A stretch of 64,000 bases of DNA. Origin: Anabaena sphaerica FACHB-251 (GTDB lineage Bacteria; Cyanobacteriota; Cyanobacteriia; Cyanobacteriales; Nostocaceae). Each line of letters begins with the position of its first letter. Within the stretch, counting starts at the first letter, position 1. Under the pieces are notes generated by a model. It had not been told where the DNA came from. It was given only the letters and a program-made list of their open reading frames with translations, and made no database searches. Shown piece after piece: positions 35,906 to 44,523 of the stretch. Position numbers and translations under genes: made by a program. The stretch lies in the NCBI RefSeq assembly GCF_014696825.1, contig NZ_JACJQU010000025.1, forward strand, positions 1 to 64,000, given 5' to 3'.

Positions 35906-35958
35906 CCTCCCCATCTCCCCATCTCCCCATCTCCCCATTTCCCCATCTCGCCATCTCC
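35906..35958. repeat. Octamer tandem repeat (CCCATCTC)
   Basis: About six copies of an 8-bp CCCATCTC-type unit lie between ktrA and the convergent TPR gene. Confidence 0.8.
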
Positions 35959-35978
35959 CAACCTCCTCAGCTATAATT

Positions 35979-37124
35979 TCACTTCTGATTTGAGTTGGAA
36001 TTTGTTGGTTCTGTTGGCATTTGTTCTGGCTGTGGTAGCTGTAGTTGAAAGGTATTAGGCTCATTAGTCGGATTAACTGGTGTTGCTTGCTCAGGTGGTG
36101 GCAACACTACATCACCGCTAGGAGTGGGAGTTGTTGTTTGATTAACTTCAGGTTTTTTTGGTGCTAAGTATTGGGAAATTTTCTGGGTCATCTCGTCAAT
36201 TTTTGAGGTTTGTTCTGTATTTCCTTGTTGACCATACTCTTGACGAGCGCGTTTAAATGCTTGATTAGCTTCTTTGAGATTTCCCTGATTATATAAAGTT
36301 ACTCCTAAGTTATAGTAAGCTAAAGCATTTTTGGTATTTTGGCGAATAGCTTGTTGGTAAACGGCAATAGCTTCTGAAGGTTGACCTTGAATGACTAAAA
36401 GACTGCCCAAGTTGTTATAAGCTACAGTATTTTTAGGATCAAGCTTTAAGACTTGACGATAGTTAGAAATTGCTTGTTCTGTTTGACCTTCTTGCTGGAG
36501 AGCGATCGCTAAATTCAAGTAAGCATTCACATTACTGCTATCTAAATTAATAGCTCGCTGATAAGATGCGATCGCCTCCTCACGCAGTTCTTGTTCATAC
36601 AAGAGCAAACCTAGATTATAGTGAGCAGATGCCATCGTCGGATTTATGACCAAAGCTTGTCGGTAAGCAGTAATCGCTGCTTCTTTCTGTTCCTGTTTTT
36701 GCAAAGCTAACCCCAAATTGTAATAAGCCTCGCCAAAATTGGGAATAAGTCTAACTGCTTCCCCATATTCTTGTACAGCTAAATCTAGACGATTTTGCTC
36801 CATCAAGATATTGCCTAAATAATTCCGTGCCAAACCAATATTGGAATCTCGCTGCAATGCTTGACGAAAGGCTGATTCTGCACCTTGTAAGTCTTTGCGG
36901 TTATAGCGTGTAACTCCCTGTTGGTAAAACATAGCTGCATCCAAATCCTGAGAAACCACATTTTGCGCCAACAACTTACTACCAGGTAAATCAATAGCCG
37001 GTAAAGCCAACACTAAAAATGCAGAGGAAGCAAACAGAAGTCCCAATCGCTGTACAGAACTTTTGTAAAATGTTCCTTTAAATTGACTGTGTAAGCACTG
37101 ATTAAATTGCAGTTTTTTAGACAT
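35979..37124 (-). CDS. Exported TPR-repeat protein
   Basis: A 381-residue protein. A hydrophobic segment at 26-47 (RLGLLFASSAFLVLALPAIDL) probably serves as a signal or anchor. About seven canonical TPRs follow (for example RLIPNFGEAYYNLGLALQKQ and NPTMASAHYNLGLLLYEQ), each 34 residues. The C-terminal 60 residues are Pro/Thr/Gln-rich and disordered. It probably acts as an envelope or periplasmic scaffold; the partner is unknown. It is convergent with ktrA. Confidence 0.85.
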   Translation of the reverse strand: MSKKLQFNQCLHSQFKGTFYKSSVQRLGLLFASSAFLVLALPAIDLPGSKLLAQNVVSQDLDAAMFYQQGVTRYNRKDLQGAESAFRQALQRDSNIGLARNYLGNILMEQNRLDLAVQEYGEAVRLIPNFGEAYYNLGLALQKQEQKEAAITAYRQALVINPTMASAHYNLGLLLYEQELREEAIASYQRAINLDSSNVNAYLNLAIALQQEGQTEQAISNYRQVLKLDPKNTVAYNNLGSLLVIQGQPSEAIAVYQQAIRQNTKNALAYYNLGVTLYNQGNLKEANQAFKRARQEYGQQGNTEQTSKIDEMTQKISQYLAPKKPEVNQTTTPTPSGDVVLPPPEQATPVNPTNEPNTFQLQLPQPEQMPTEPTNSNSNQK

Positions 37125-37212
37125 ATAGCAGCCCTGTATTTAAAGTTGAGATCCTCACAACATCAGAGTACCCATAACTACATCAAAAATTCACAATTCA
37201 ATTCATAATTCG

Positions 37213-37332
37213 TAGGGAACAGGGAACAGGGAACAGGGAACAGGGAACAGGGAACAGGGAACAGGAAACAGGGAATAGGGAATAGGGAATAGGGAATAGG
37301 GAACAGGGAATAGCGAACAGGGAACAGGGAAT
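37213..37332. repeat. Long STRR heptamer tract (GGGAACA/GGGAATA)
   Basis: About seventeen heptamers of GGGAACA and GGGAATA in a row form one of the longest tracts in the window. It lies between the TPR gene and queA. Confidence 0.9.
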
Positions 37333-37362
37333 TGGTAATTAGGTTATTCATCTTCTCAGTCC

Positions 37363-37406
37363 CCAATCACCAATCACCAATCACCAATCACCAATCACCA
37401 ATCACC
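37363..37406. repeat. STRR heptamer tract (CAATCAC) that encodes the queA stop
   Basis: Six copies of CAATCAC. The last ones are inside queA: on the minus strand they read GAT-TGG-TGA and so supply the final Asp-Trp and the stop codon. Confidence 0.85.
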
Positions 37407-38519
37407 AGCATTAAGAGTTGCTGCTGGCAAAATTAGCATGGCATCACCAAAGGAATAGAAACGATATTGAGATGCGATCGCTTGTTGATAAATCTTCAAC
37501 AACCTTTCTCTACCAATCAAGGCGCTTACCAGCATCAGCAAACTAGAACGGGGTAGGTGAAAATTGGTAATTAAACCCTCTACCACCTGCCATTGATAAC
37601 CAGGATAAATAAATAAATTTACCTTACCCACATAAGGTTGTAAAGACCCAGATTGTGCAGCACCTTCTAAAGCCCGGACTACTGTAGTACCAACAGCAAT
37701 AATTCGCCCTCCAGCAGCTTTAGTAGCGCGGATTTGCTCTACTGTGGCGGCGCTAACTTCAATCCATTCTGCGTGCATTTGGTGAGTAGTCACATCTTCC
37801 ACTTCCACAGGACGAAAAGTACCGACTCCCACGTGCAGAGTTAAAAAAGCTTGATTAATGCCGCGATCGCGCAATTTTTGGAAAAGCTCTGGTGTAAAGT
37901 GTAAACCTGCCGTTGGTGCAGCGATCGCTCCTTGTTCCTGAGCGTATACAGTTTGATACTGTTCATCAGCAGCAGTTGACGCATTGATATAAGGAGGCAA
38001 AGGTATTTCCCCAAATTTCTCCAACACCTGCACTAAAGACATATTCTCCGGTACATCAAACTGCAACAACCGCCCCCCAGTTGCTTCATCTCTTTCCACA
38101 ACTGTAGCCCTCAGTTCAGTACCCAAGGCTGATCTGTCCCCATCAAAAATAATCTTAGTTCCCACCTTGAAGTGCTTTCCTGGCTTCACCAAAGCTAACC
38201 AACAGTTATGCTGTCTTTCTTCCAACAGCAACACTTCCACCACAGCCCCCGTAGACTTGCGACCATACAACCTTGCTGGAATAACTTTTGTATTATTCAT
38301 CACTAACAAATCCCCCGGTTGTAGGAGTTCAGACAAATCCCGGAAAATGTAGTTGAGGGCTGGTGTTTCCTTACCTGTATTGGGAGAATTTACCACCAGT
38401 AAACGTGAACTATCTCTGGGTACAGCCGGATTTTGGGCAATCAGTTCAGTCGGAAGTTCGTAATCATACCCAGATAATGAACGGTCTAAATCAACATCTT
38501 GAATCTCTAAGTTAGACAT
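37395..38519 (-). CDS. queA: S-adenosylmethionine:tRNA ribosyltransferase-isomerase (QueA)
   Basis: A 374-residue enzyme with the full QueA sequence: [71 protein letters not shown] and [19 protein letters not shown]. It builds epoxyqueuosine on tRNA by transferring and isomerising the ribosyl part of SAM. The ATG at 38519 ([12 protein letters not shown]) is the family start; a longer frame upstream adds 33 residues encoded by repeat DNA. The 3' end lies in a CAATCAC tract. Confidence 0.94.
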   Translation of the reverse strand: MSNLEIQDVDLDRSLSGYDYELPTELIAQNPAVPRDSSRLLVVNSPNTGKETPALNYIFRDLSELLQPGDLLVMNNTKVIPARLYGRKSTGAVVEVLLLEERQHNCWLALVKPGKHFKVGTKIIFDGDRSALGTELRATVVERDEATGGRLLQFDVPENMSLVQVLEKFGEIPLPPYINASTAADEQYQTVYAQEQGAIAAPTAGLHFTPELFQKLRDRGINQAFLTLHVGVGTFRPVEVEDVTTHQMHAEWIEVSAATVEQIRATKAAGGRIIAVGTTVVRALEGAAQSGSLQPYVGKVNLFIYPGYQWQVVEGLITNFHLPRSSLLMLVSALIGRERLLKIYQQAIASQYRFYSFGDAMLILPAATLNAGDW

Positions 38520-38579
38520 TTTTTCAAAGGGAACAGGTAACAGGTAACAGGTAAAAGGGAGAAAAATAACAACTGACCA

Positions 38580-39092
38580 ATGACAAATTACCAAAATTGG
38601 GTAAATCTCCCCATACAAAAACGGGGACTTTTACCCTACCGGGAACTATCCTTTATTCAGGAAGATATAGATGTAGGATTGGATTTGATCCCAAACACCA
38701 TCATGGAATATTTATATTACCTGGCAAATGCTAGTCTAACGCTCAGGGTCGTTCAACACCTGCACAGTAGACCCCAAACTCCTGTTTCCTTCATCACCGT
38801 AATTCATCAAATTGATGGTTGGGTAGTGAGAATCAAACTTAGAGAGCCTATCTCAGCCCAAGAAGATGGTGATTTTCGGGCTTTCTTCAATGAATTAGGA
38901 ATTAGTTACGAGCCACCCATGAGGGTACAAATGGCACTTTGGAGCTTGGAGGCGGGACAGCATCCCGTGGATGTGATGCGTCGCTACCAAGTAGCTATTG
39001 TATCTCATGGTAGCCCAGAAAAAGAGGAAATCGAAGCATTCCGACAACAATTTGTCCGAGGTTTGGGCTATTGTCCAGAAACTTTGGCGTGA
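38580..39092 (+). CDS. Conserved cyanobacterial hypothetical protein
   Basis: A 170-residue soluble protein with no recognised domain. Noticeable segments are [39 protein letters not shown] and [20 protein letters not shown]. No catalytic motif stands out. It begins 60 bp from the divergent queA start and the two share an intergenic region. It lacks a signal peptide. Confidence 0.65.
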   Translation: MTNYQNWVNLPIQKRGLLPYRELSFIQEDIDVGLDLIPNTIMEYLYYLANASLTLRVVQHLHSRPQTPVSFITVIHQIDGWVVRIKLREPISAQEDGDFRAFFNELGISYEPPMRVQMALWSLEAGQHPVDVMRRYQVAIVSHGSPEKEEIEAFRQQFVRGLGYCPETLA

Positions 39093-39097
39093 AAAGA

Positions 39098-39225
39098 AGT
39101 GACTGGGGACTGGGGACTGGGGACTGGGGACTGGGGACTGGGGACTGGGTAAACATTTTTCCCAAGTACCAATTACTAATTACCAATTACCAATTACCAA
39201 TTACCAATTACCAATTACCAACCAC
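39098..39225. repeat. STRR tracts (GGGACTG and CAATTAC)
   Basis: Seven copies of GGGACTG (39099-39147) are followed by about eight copies of CAATTAC-type heptamers (39167-39222). They fill the gap before yraN. Confidence 0.9.
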
Positions 39226-39731
39226 TAATTAATAACTGGCATATCAAAAGCTGCTGGTATGTATTCAAGCAGCTTAAAATTATACCCAGCTATTGATAAA
39301 CTAGCTAGGGATTCTGGGGTAACTAGCGTCCCCTCAAGTTTTTTTGACAAGCGTTGAGAAAAGACAATAGCCACATCAAAGCGACACGGATAATCGGCTT
39401 TTTCAGGATACTGAGCTAAAAATATTTCAGCAGTGCTACAGAGTTTTGCTTGCTTTTGTAACGTGATAGCATTTCTCCCTCCGGCATCCCAACTACCTGC
39501 ACTGCGGGTTTTCACTTCTACAAATGCCAGTATTGAGTTTTGAGGATTAGGGGTTTGCTGGGTTACTGTTGCTGTTTGATCGTGATACTGGGCAATAATA
39601 TCAATTTCTCCCCAGCGACAAGAAAAGCGACGGTGCAGAATTTCCCAACCTGTAGATTGTAACCATTGTGCTACTAGGTCTTCTCCTATGTCACCGATAT
39701 CAGCATAATTAGATGCAGGAGGTTTAGGCAT
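39225..39731 (-). CDS. yraN: YraN/UPF0102 family putative endonuclease
   Basis: A 168-residue protein with the UPF0102 nuclease-like core: GEDLVAQWLQSTGWEILHRRF, WGEIDIIAQ and LAFVEVKTRSAGSWDAGG (metal ligands E, D and E-x-K). The family resembles Holliday-junction resolvases in fold; its biological role is unsettled. The loop between the second and third strands is longer than usual (TVTQQTPNPQNS). It is divergent from the pentapeptide gene, with 25 bp between starts. Confidence 0.9.
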   Translation of the reverse strand: MPKPPASNYADIGDIGEDLVAQWLQSTGWEILHRRFSCRWGEIDIIAQYHDQTATVTQQTPNPQNSILAFVEVKTRSAGSWDAGGRNAITLQKQAKLCSTAEIFLAQYPEKADYPCRFDVAIVFSQRLSKKLEGTLVTPESLASLSIAGYNFKLLEYIPAAFDMPVIN

Positions 39732-39756
39732 GAATTAAAAATAGTGAAAAATTACC

Positions 39757-40260
39757 ATGAATACAAAGTATCGATTTTTGTCACTCATACTCAGTTTACT
39801 GCTTTGGGCAATTATTCCCATGACAGCATTAGTCGGTTTAACATCAACGGCTTCGGCTCTAGAATACAACAAAGAAATCTTGATTGAAGCTGATTTTTCT
39901 GGACGTGATTTAACAGATTCCAGCTTTACCAAAGCTAATCTTCGTCAGAGCAATTTCAGTGGTGCTAACTTGCGTGGTGTGAGCTTCTTTGCAGCTAATC
40001 TAGAGTCAGCAAACTTGGTAGGGGCTGATCTCACCAATGCTACTTTGGATTCTGCACGTCTGATTAAAGCAAATTTAACCAATGCAGTGTTAGAAGGTGC
40101 GTTTGCTGCTAGTGCTAAATTTGATGGTGCTATAGTTGACGGAGCAGATTTTACTGATGTACTGTTGCGTCGGGATGAGCAAGATAAATTATGCAAACTG
40201 GCTAAAGGTACTAATCCTGTAACGGGTAGGGATACACGGGATACTTTATTTTGCCCCTAG
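39757..40260 (+). CDS. Lumenal pentapeptide-repeat protein
   Basis: A 167-residue protein with a signal peptide ending TSTASA (cleavage near residue 34) and then about fifteen A(D/N)LxX pentapeptide repeats (for example [20 protein letters not shown]), forming a right-handed beta-helix. The C-terminal cap holds two cysteines (CKLAKG, and FC near the end) that could form a disulfide. It resembles the thylakoid lumen pentapeptide proteins of plants and cyanobacteria, whose function is largely unknown. Export to the lumen or periplasm is likely. Confidence 0.88.
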   Translation: MNTKYRFLSLILSLLLWAIIPMTALVGLTSTASALEYNKEILIEADFSGRDLTDSSFTKANLRQSNFSGANLRGVSFFAANLESANLVGADLTNATLDSARLIKANLTNAVLEGAFAASAKFDGAIVDGADFTDVLLRRDEQDKLCKLAKGTNPVTGRDTRDTLFCP

Positions 40261-40331
40261 ATGGTGATCAATCTTCAGGATTGAGTTAATTTGACTACAA
40301 CAGTGCTGAGTGCTGTTAGCGTAACAAGAGT

Positions 40332-40388
40332 TATGTGTTGAGACAAAGAAAATAAAAAGAGTTATTTATGATGTATTACTCAACACAG
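40332..40388. promoter_or_regulatory. Inverted repeat in the adenylate cyclase leader
   Basis: TGTGTTGAG (40333-40341) and CTCAACACA (40379-40387) are perfect complements separated by 37 bases. They lie 63 bp upstream of the cyclase gene. This could be an RNA stem or a protein site; there is no T-run for termination. Confidence 0.35.
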
Positions 40389-40449
40389 CCTATGGGAAGG
40401 AACCCTCCAGGCGTTTAAAGCACTCAGTACTATTGAAGGAGAAGGCTGG

Positions 40450-41856
40450 ATGTTCACCCATTTAAAAATTTTCCTACAGCTTTTTCAAGCTAGGCTATCC
40501 AGGTCCATTGTTACCTGGGTATTCACTAGTATTGTAGTTGTTGAAATAGCAATTTTGATACCATCTTACTTGCGACGAGAAGATGAACTGTTATCAAAGC
40601 TGGAGAATGTTTCTAACGAAGTTTTTTCTTCCCTTGTTTACAAACTTGAGCAAGGAGAAGATCCTGAAGAAATGTTGACCATGACAACTAAAAAACTCAA
40701 ACCTGAGTCTGTGATTCTGGGAGGAGTGCTTTACCAAGCTAATGGAAAATTGGTGGAAAAATTTGGTGAGCAACCTACTATTTCCTATGATTCTTTGGGT
40801 AAAGCTAAAGTTTTTCGATGGAGAAGTCAGGATAGAAAACGCTACGATGTCGCTTGGTCTATTCCCAAACCGCAGACAAAATATATCCTGATTGTACGTC
40901 ACAACTCTGCTGCTGTGCAAGTAGAATTGTATGCTTTTTTAATACGGATTGCTGGATTGGTTTTAGTGATCTCGGTTTTTGTCACCCTCTCCACGATGTT
41001 AACTTTGGGAATAACGGTAATTAGGCCAATTTTGTTGCTGCGAGATGATTTGGTAGCTGCGGGTGAAGCTATTAGTGCGGATTTAGATGATCCACCTTTT
41101 TCTACTTTATCTATTGAACGTAAAGATGAGATGGGTGAGGTGATTGAGGCTTTTAAACAAATGTTTCAAAGAGTGCGAAAAGAAATTAGCGATCGCCAAA
41201 GGATTGAAGCTTGTCTACGAGATGAACAGGAAAAGTCAGAACGCTTGCTGCTGAATATTTTACCCGCAGAGATAGCCCAACAGTTGAAGCAGGAACAAAG
41301 TCCGATTGCTAACCGATTTGATGAGGTAACAATTCTTTTTGCTGATCTTGTCAATTTTACTGGTTTAGCTGCTCAAATATCCCCGATAGAATTAGTCAAC
41401 TCACTCAATCAGATTTTTTCCAGTTTTGATAGGTTAGCAGAATTTTATGGCTTAGAGAAAATCAAGACTATTGGTGATGCTTATATGGTAGTTGGTGGCT
41501 TACCTACTCCACGCTCAGATCATGCGATCGCAGTTGCTCAAATGGCGCTGGATATGCAACAGAGTATTTCTCAATTTAAAACAGCAACAGGCCAATCATT
41601 TCAACTGCGAATTGGTATTAATACTGGTTCTGTCGTTGCTGGGGTGATTGGTTTGAAAAAGTTTAGTTATGATTTATGGGGTGATGCTGTTAACCTAGCT
41701 AGTCGCATGGAATCTCACGGCGTTGTCGGTAAAATTCAAGTTTCTGAAACAACTTATCTGCACCTCAAAGATGAGTACGAATTAGAAAAGCGGGGAGAAA
41801 TTCAAGTCAAGGGTAGAGGTGAAGTGACAACTTATTTTTTAATTGGTAATGGGTAA
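40450..41856 (+). CDS. cya: Membrane class III adenylate cyclase with HAMP domain
   Basis: A 468-residue receptor-type cyclase. One membrane helix near 20-38, an extracytoplasmic domain of about 125 residues, a second helix (about 163-190), a HAMP linker and a class III catalytic domain (about 285-465) are in order. The metal Asp residues are in ILFADLVNFTGL and IKTIGDAYMVVGGLP. The purine-specifying residues are Lys (in EKIKTIG) and Asp (in YDLWGDAVNLASRM), which predict cAMP rather than cGMP. It makes cAMP in response to an outside signal. Assignment to a specific CyaA or CyaB is not attempted. Confidence 0.92.
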   Translation: MFTHLKIFLQLFQARLSRSIVTWVFTSIVVVEIAILIPSYLRREDELLSKLENVSNEVFSSLVYKLEQGEDPEEMLTMTTKKLKPESVILGGVLYQANGKLVEKFGEQPTISYDSLGKAKVFRWRSQDRKRYDVAWSIPKPQTKYILIVRHNSAAVQVELYAFLIRIAGLVLVISVFVTLSTMLTLGITVIRPILLLRDDLVAAGEAISADLDDPPFSTLSIERKDEMGEVIEAFKQMFQRVRKEISDRQRIEACLRDEQEKSERLLLNILPAEIAQQLKQEQSPIANRFDEVTILFADLVNFTGLAAQISPIELVNSLNQIFSSFDRLAEFYGLEKIKTIGDAYMVVGGLPTPRSDHAIAVAQMALDMQQSISQFKTATGQSFQLRIGINTGSVVAGVIGLKKFSYDLWGDAVNLASRMESHGVVGKIQVSETTYLHLKDEYELEKRGEIQVKGRGEVTTYFLIGNG

Positions 41857-41859
41857 TTA

Positions 41860-42161
41860 TTACCTGTTCCCTGCTGTAATTTCTATACTGTGGTTTTTTG
41901 GACTATGCTTGGTATAATAATAAGCCAATCCGATAATTGCAACTATTACTGTAATTAGCAGGAGTGCGATGGCTTCGCCCGCAGTAGGCATCGCAATTAT
42001 CCCTTTAATTAAGTTCTGCTGTAACGGTGGAATCCGTTGCCCCAATACTCCATATACCACAGATGAGATCGCCCATAAACAGGCAACAGACAACGCTGCT
42101 AATTCACCTCTACCATTGGTGAATGCAATAATTAAGAAACTATTAAAAATAATTTTTCCTC
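41860..42161 (-). pseudogene. Truncated EamA/DMT transporter fragment
   Basis: On the minus strand, a ribosome-site-like AAGGAGG near 42160 is followed by codons for GKIIFNSFLIIAFTNGRG, then ELAALSVACLWAISSVVYG, then VLGQRIPPLQQNLIKGIIA. This is the N-terminal region of EamA-family metabolite exporters. No ATG remains at the start. A 21-bp repeat is inserted in frame (41969-41989), and the gene stops after about 100 codons instead of about 300. A 77-residue form could be made from a TTG, but I take it as a dead remnant. Confidence 0.65.
41966..41994. repeat. Small palindromic repeat inserted in the EamA fragment
   Basis: GCGATG and CATCGC bound a unit of about 29 bp containing GGCTTCGCCCGC. 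On the minus strand it adds MPTAGEA between GIIA and IALLL, where EamA relatives are continuous. It is one of the GC-rich dispersed repeats of this genome. Confidence 0.6.
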
Positions 42162-42214
42162 CTTAATTAATGCTAGAAACTATTTCATAATACATCAAAT
42201 AAGCTGAATTTAAA

Positions 42215-42241
42215 TTAGCACTCTCAGTCAACAAGTGCTAA
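42215..42241. promoter_or_regulatory. CIRCE element (HrcA operator)
   Basis: TTAGCACTC-N9-AAGTGCTAA matches the CIRCE consensus TTAGCACTC-N9-GAGTGCTAA at 17 of 18 arm positions with the exact 9-base spacer. CIRCE is the operator of the heat-shock repressor HrcA, normally in front of groESL or groEL2. No chaperone gene is present here: the nearest plus-strand gene starts at 42444 and the EamA fragment lies on the other side. Confidence 0.8.
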
Positions 42242-42443
42242 ATTATAAATAAATTTTGCATAATTTTAAAAACCTGTCATTGAAGTTGTAATTCTACGTT
42301 TCTGTAGTTATATTTGAATATATAGAAATACTATAGGACTGCTATTGGAACTTTGAAAAAATTCGGTACACCTTAAATCTGAGAGAATCCTCTTGGCTCT
42401 TGCCTTTTGCCTTTTCCCACTGACAACTGATTTGGAGGACTGA

Positions 42444-42794
42444 ATGGAATATACTTTTGACATTGTAGGAGTATCTCCAGTTTTGTACTTTTTCGATCAC
42501 CAACAACAGAATATGCAAAAATCTCAGCCCCAACGTATAGAATACTTCGGAACCGATACTTGTACACTAGATGCGTTTCTAGAATCTGTGGAATCAGTTC
42601 CAGCATCTGGAGGTTGGAATTTAGATCAAGTTGTAGACACTGTGATTGAGTTTTGGTTGAACAATGCAGAAAGTATTCAATATTGGAAAACCAGGTTAAA
42701 AGATGCGGGAAGAGATAATTTACTAGTGGCTAGAGTGGCAGATATCAAAGCCTTACAAGCGGAATTTGAATCTCTACTAGATAAAAATTTGTGA
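42444..42794 (+). CDS. Conserved cyanobacterial hypothetical protein downstream of CIRCE
   Basis: A 116-residue soluble protein. It starts YTFDIVGVSPVLYFFDHQQQ and includes a helical part QVVDTVIEFWLNNAESIQYW and KALQAEFESLLDKNL. I recognise no named domain. It is the first plus-strand gene after the CIRCE operator (203 bp away), so heat regulation is possible but untested. A STRR-like sequence (TTGCCTTTTGCC) lies in its leader. Confidence 0.65.
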   Translation: MEYTFDIVGVSPVLYFFDHQQQNMQKSQPQRIEYFGTDTCTLDAFLESVESVPASGGWNLDQVVDTVIEFWLNNAESIQYWKTRLKDAGRDNLLVARVADIKALQAEFESLLDKNL

Positions 42795-42920
42795 ATTAAA
42801 CGAGGATATCTGATAAGTATCAGATTTTATCGAGATCCCCCTTACGCAATGAAAGTCCCACTTTTTAAGGGAGATTTAGGGGGTCTACAAGTATAGAACA
42901 CGAAAAAGAAAAGTTTTGGG

Positions 42921-43036
42921 CGAATATAATATGGCTTCGCCACGCTGGCGCGAACACTACTACACAAGTAATAAAAAATCAAGGGTTTCTAACCCACGGA
43001 GGTGGGTTTTGTCTGTGCAGCCGCGAATTATATTCG
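42921..43036. mobile_element. 116-bp MITE-like element with 10-bp terminal inverted repeats
   Basis: The ends CGAATATAAT (42921-42930) and ATTATATTCG (43027-43036) are perfect 10-bp inverted repeats. Inside are a GC-rich palindromic repeat (42931-42954) and a terminator-like hairpin at 42991-43010. There is no transposase. A target-site duplication is not obvious, so the mobile nature is inferred from the terminal repeats and size. Confidence 0.5.
42991..43010 (+). terminator. Terminator-like hairpin inside the MITE-like element
   Basis: The stem AACCCAC/GTGGGTT with loop GGAG is followed by only two further T residues. It could end transcripts of the 42444 gene if the short U-tract suffices. 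Confidence 0.5.
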
Positions 43037-43133
43037 GCAGGGTTAGTATGGATTGAGACTTTTCAAACACCCTCTCAGACATCCTCTAAGGAGTTAGGAC
43101 TTCTGACTCCTGACTCCTGAATTCTTACCACAT

Positions 43134-44120
43134 TTATTCGTTTTCTAATGCTTGGAGAATTTTGCGATATAAATCTTCTACTTTCTGTATTTGCATCTCA
43201 CCAAGAAAAGCATAATGAGCTAAACCAGGGGCGCTATTAATTTCCAATAGAGTATAATCTACCAATGGTTGAGTAATATCAGTGGTAAGGATATCTACAC
43301 CTGCTAATCTCAAACCCATATCTTTAGTGATATTAATCGCTAATTTCTGAAAATCAGGATGAATATTTTCCGTGAAATCTACTGAATCACCTCCAGTAGA
43401 TAGATTAGCATTATCTAACAGATAAACTAAAGTATCTTTCCTAATTACACTATCAAAAGTGAGGTTTTGCTTGTGTAATTTTTGAATAATGCGGAAATCT
43501 TCTAAATCAATTAATATCTTTTCACCTGTCTTTATCAACTGTTCGCGTTTTGTTTCTAGTAATTGCAAAATAGTAGAATGCCCATCACCAGTTACAGATA
43601 AGGGAATTCTTTGATAAGCAGCAATTATTTCATTATCTAAAGCTAGAATTCTAAAGTCATTACCATTATAAAATCTTTCTACTATTAGTCCAGGATGAAT
43701 ATTAAAAATTTTTTCTGCAACTTGATAGTATTCAGATTGGTCAGATACTTTCGTAACTAAGATTCCTAAACTGAGATTTAACGGTTTAACAATTACAGGT
43801 AATCCTAATTCTTGGACATAATCCCAACCATCATGGATATTTCTAGGGTTGGCTATTTTTGCACACATTTTTTCATTAAAAAATGTTTTACCCTCTGTAA
43901 CTCTGTAACCAAGTTGCTGCAAAAAATAATTCGAGAAGCCTTTATCCTGAGCTAAATATGCAGAACCAAAACCATTAATATTGAGTCTAGTATTATCAAA
44001 AACGGTTTTTTTCCCATTTTCAAAAGTAATATGTCCAATTAATTCATATTCAGGTTCAATTAAAACAGTAGCACCCATTTCTATAGCTACTTTTTTTAAA
44101 ATTGATGTAGTTAATCTCAT
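43134..44120 (-). CDS. ATP-grasp ligase (cyanophycin synthetase/GshAB-like fold)
   Basis: A 328-residue ATP-grasp enzyme: FFNEKMCAKIANPRN, then LPVIVKPLNLSLGILVTKV (lysine and glycine-rich loop), LIVERFYNGNDFRILAL, and the metal site RLAGVDILTTD followed by LLEINSAPGLAHY. The fold order resembles the ATP-grasp part of cyanophycin synthetase and bifunctional glutathione synthetase, which join a carboxylate to an amine through an acyl-phosphate. The substrates are unknown. It begins the 43-60 kb accessory region, which also contains two AsnB-like amide ligases. Its start codon lies inside a 14-bp RNA stem. Confidence 0.82.
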   Translation of the reverse strand: MRLTTSILKKVAIEMGATVLIEPEYELIGHITFENGKKTVFDNTRLNINGFGSAYLAQDKGFSNYFLQQLGYRVTEGKTFFNEKMCAKIANPRNIHDGWDYVQELGLPVIVKPLNLSLGILVTKVSDQSEYYQVAEKIFNIHPGLIVERFYNGNDFRILALDNEIIAAYQRIPLSVTGDGHSTILQLLETKREQLIKTGEKILIDLEDFRIIQKLHKQNLTFDSVIRKDTLVYLLDNANLSTGGDSVDFTENIHPDFQKLAINITKDMGLRLAGVDILTTDITQPLVDYTLLEINSAPGLAHYAFLGEMQIQKVEDLYRKILQALENE

Positions 44121-44216
44121 ATAGCATTCCTGTGATAACTGTAAACTTTATCCTAGAGATAGGTAAGGGAGAATACGCAACATATTTTCTCACATATTAT
44201 TGAGGAATGCTATATG
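44118..44216 (-). promoter_or_regulatory. Long-range hairpin covering the start of the ATP-grasp gene
   Basis: CATATAGCATTCCT at 44118-44131 and AGGAATGCTATATG at 44203-44216 are perfect 14-bp complements with a 71-base loop. In the minus-strand mRNA the downstream arm contains the ribosome-binding AGGAA and the AUG itself, so pairing would hide both. The loop is AT-rich and could hold a switch or be a simple inverted repeat. Confidence 0.55.
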
Positions 44217-44453
44217 TATTGAGAAATTGATATTTAAGTAAGATATTTAAGTAAGATGTAACTATTTTACTAGACGAGATGTGGTTTTATTTACAAAGCA
44301 TTCAGCATTGTTTTAGTGAACTTGATTTGTGTATCCTGACCACTCTGTAAACTCCATTTATCTAAGTTTTCTTGCCTAGTAAAAACAAATGTGTTGCACT
44401 AAGTATTGACAATCCAAGAATTATGTAATAACAAGGTGGCATCATCAATTAAA
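44121..44453. other. Divergent gap upstream of the ATP-grasp gene
   Basis: Apart from the hairpin arm at 44203-44216, it shows a tandem duplication of TATTTAAGTAAGAT (about 44230-44256). The sequence TATTGAC near 44403, followed by TATGTAAT near 44422, may be a promoter for the plus-strand gene. No reading frame is supported. Confidence 0.3.
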
Positions 44454-44492
44454 GGCGCTAGTGCTATCCCCCCTAAGAGACGCACTAACGCC
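44454..44492 (+). promoter_or_regulatory. Stem-loop in the leader of the 44524 gene
   Basis: GGCGCTAGTGC and GCACTAACGCC pair over 10 of 11 positions, with one C-A mismatch and a 17-base C-rich loop. It ends 31 bp before the ATG and lacks a T-run, so it is more likely a leader structure than a terminator. Confidence 0.4.
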
Positions 44493-44523
44493 AATCAATC
44501 AAATTCATACGGATAATATAATC

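Larger units (their letters stand above)
42795..43133. other. Gap with MITE-like element and dispersed repeats
   Basis: From left to right: a dispersed unit of the type CCCACTTTTTAAGGGAGATTTAGGGGG (split here by position, 42857-42883), then the MITE-like element at 42921-43036, then CTGACTCCTGA heptamers near 43105. No gene is supported. Confidence 0.5.
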
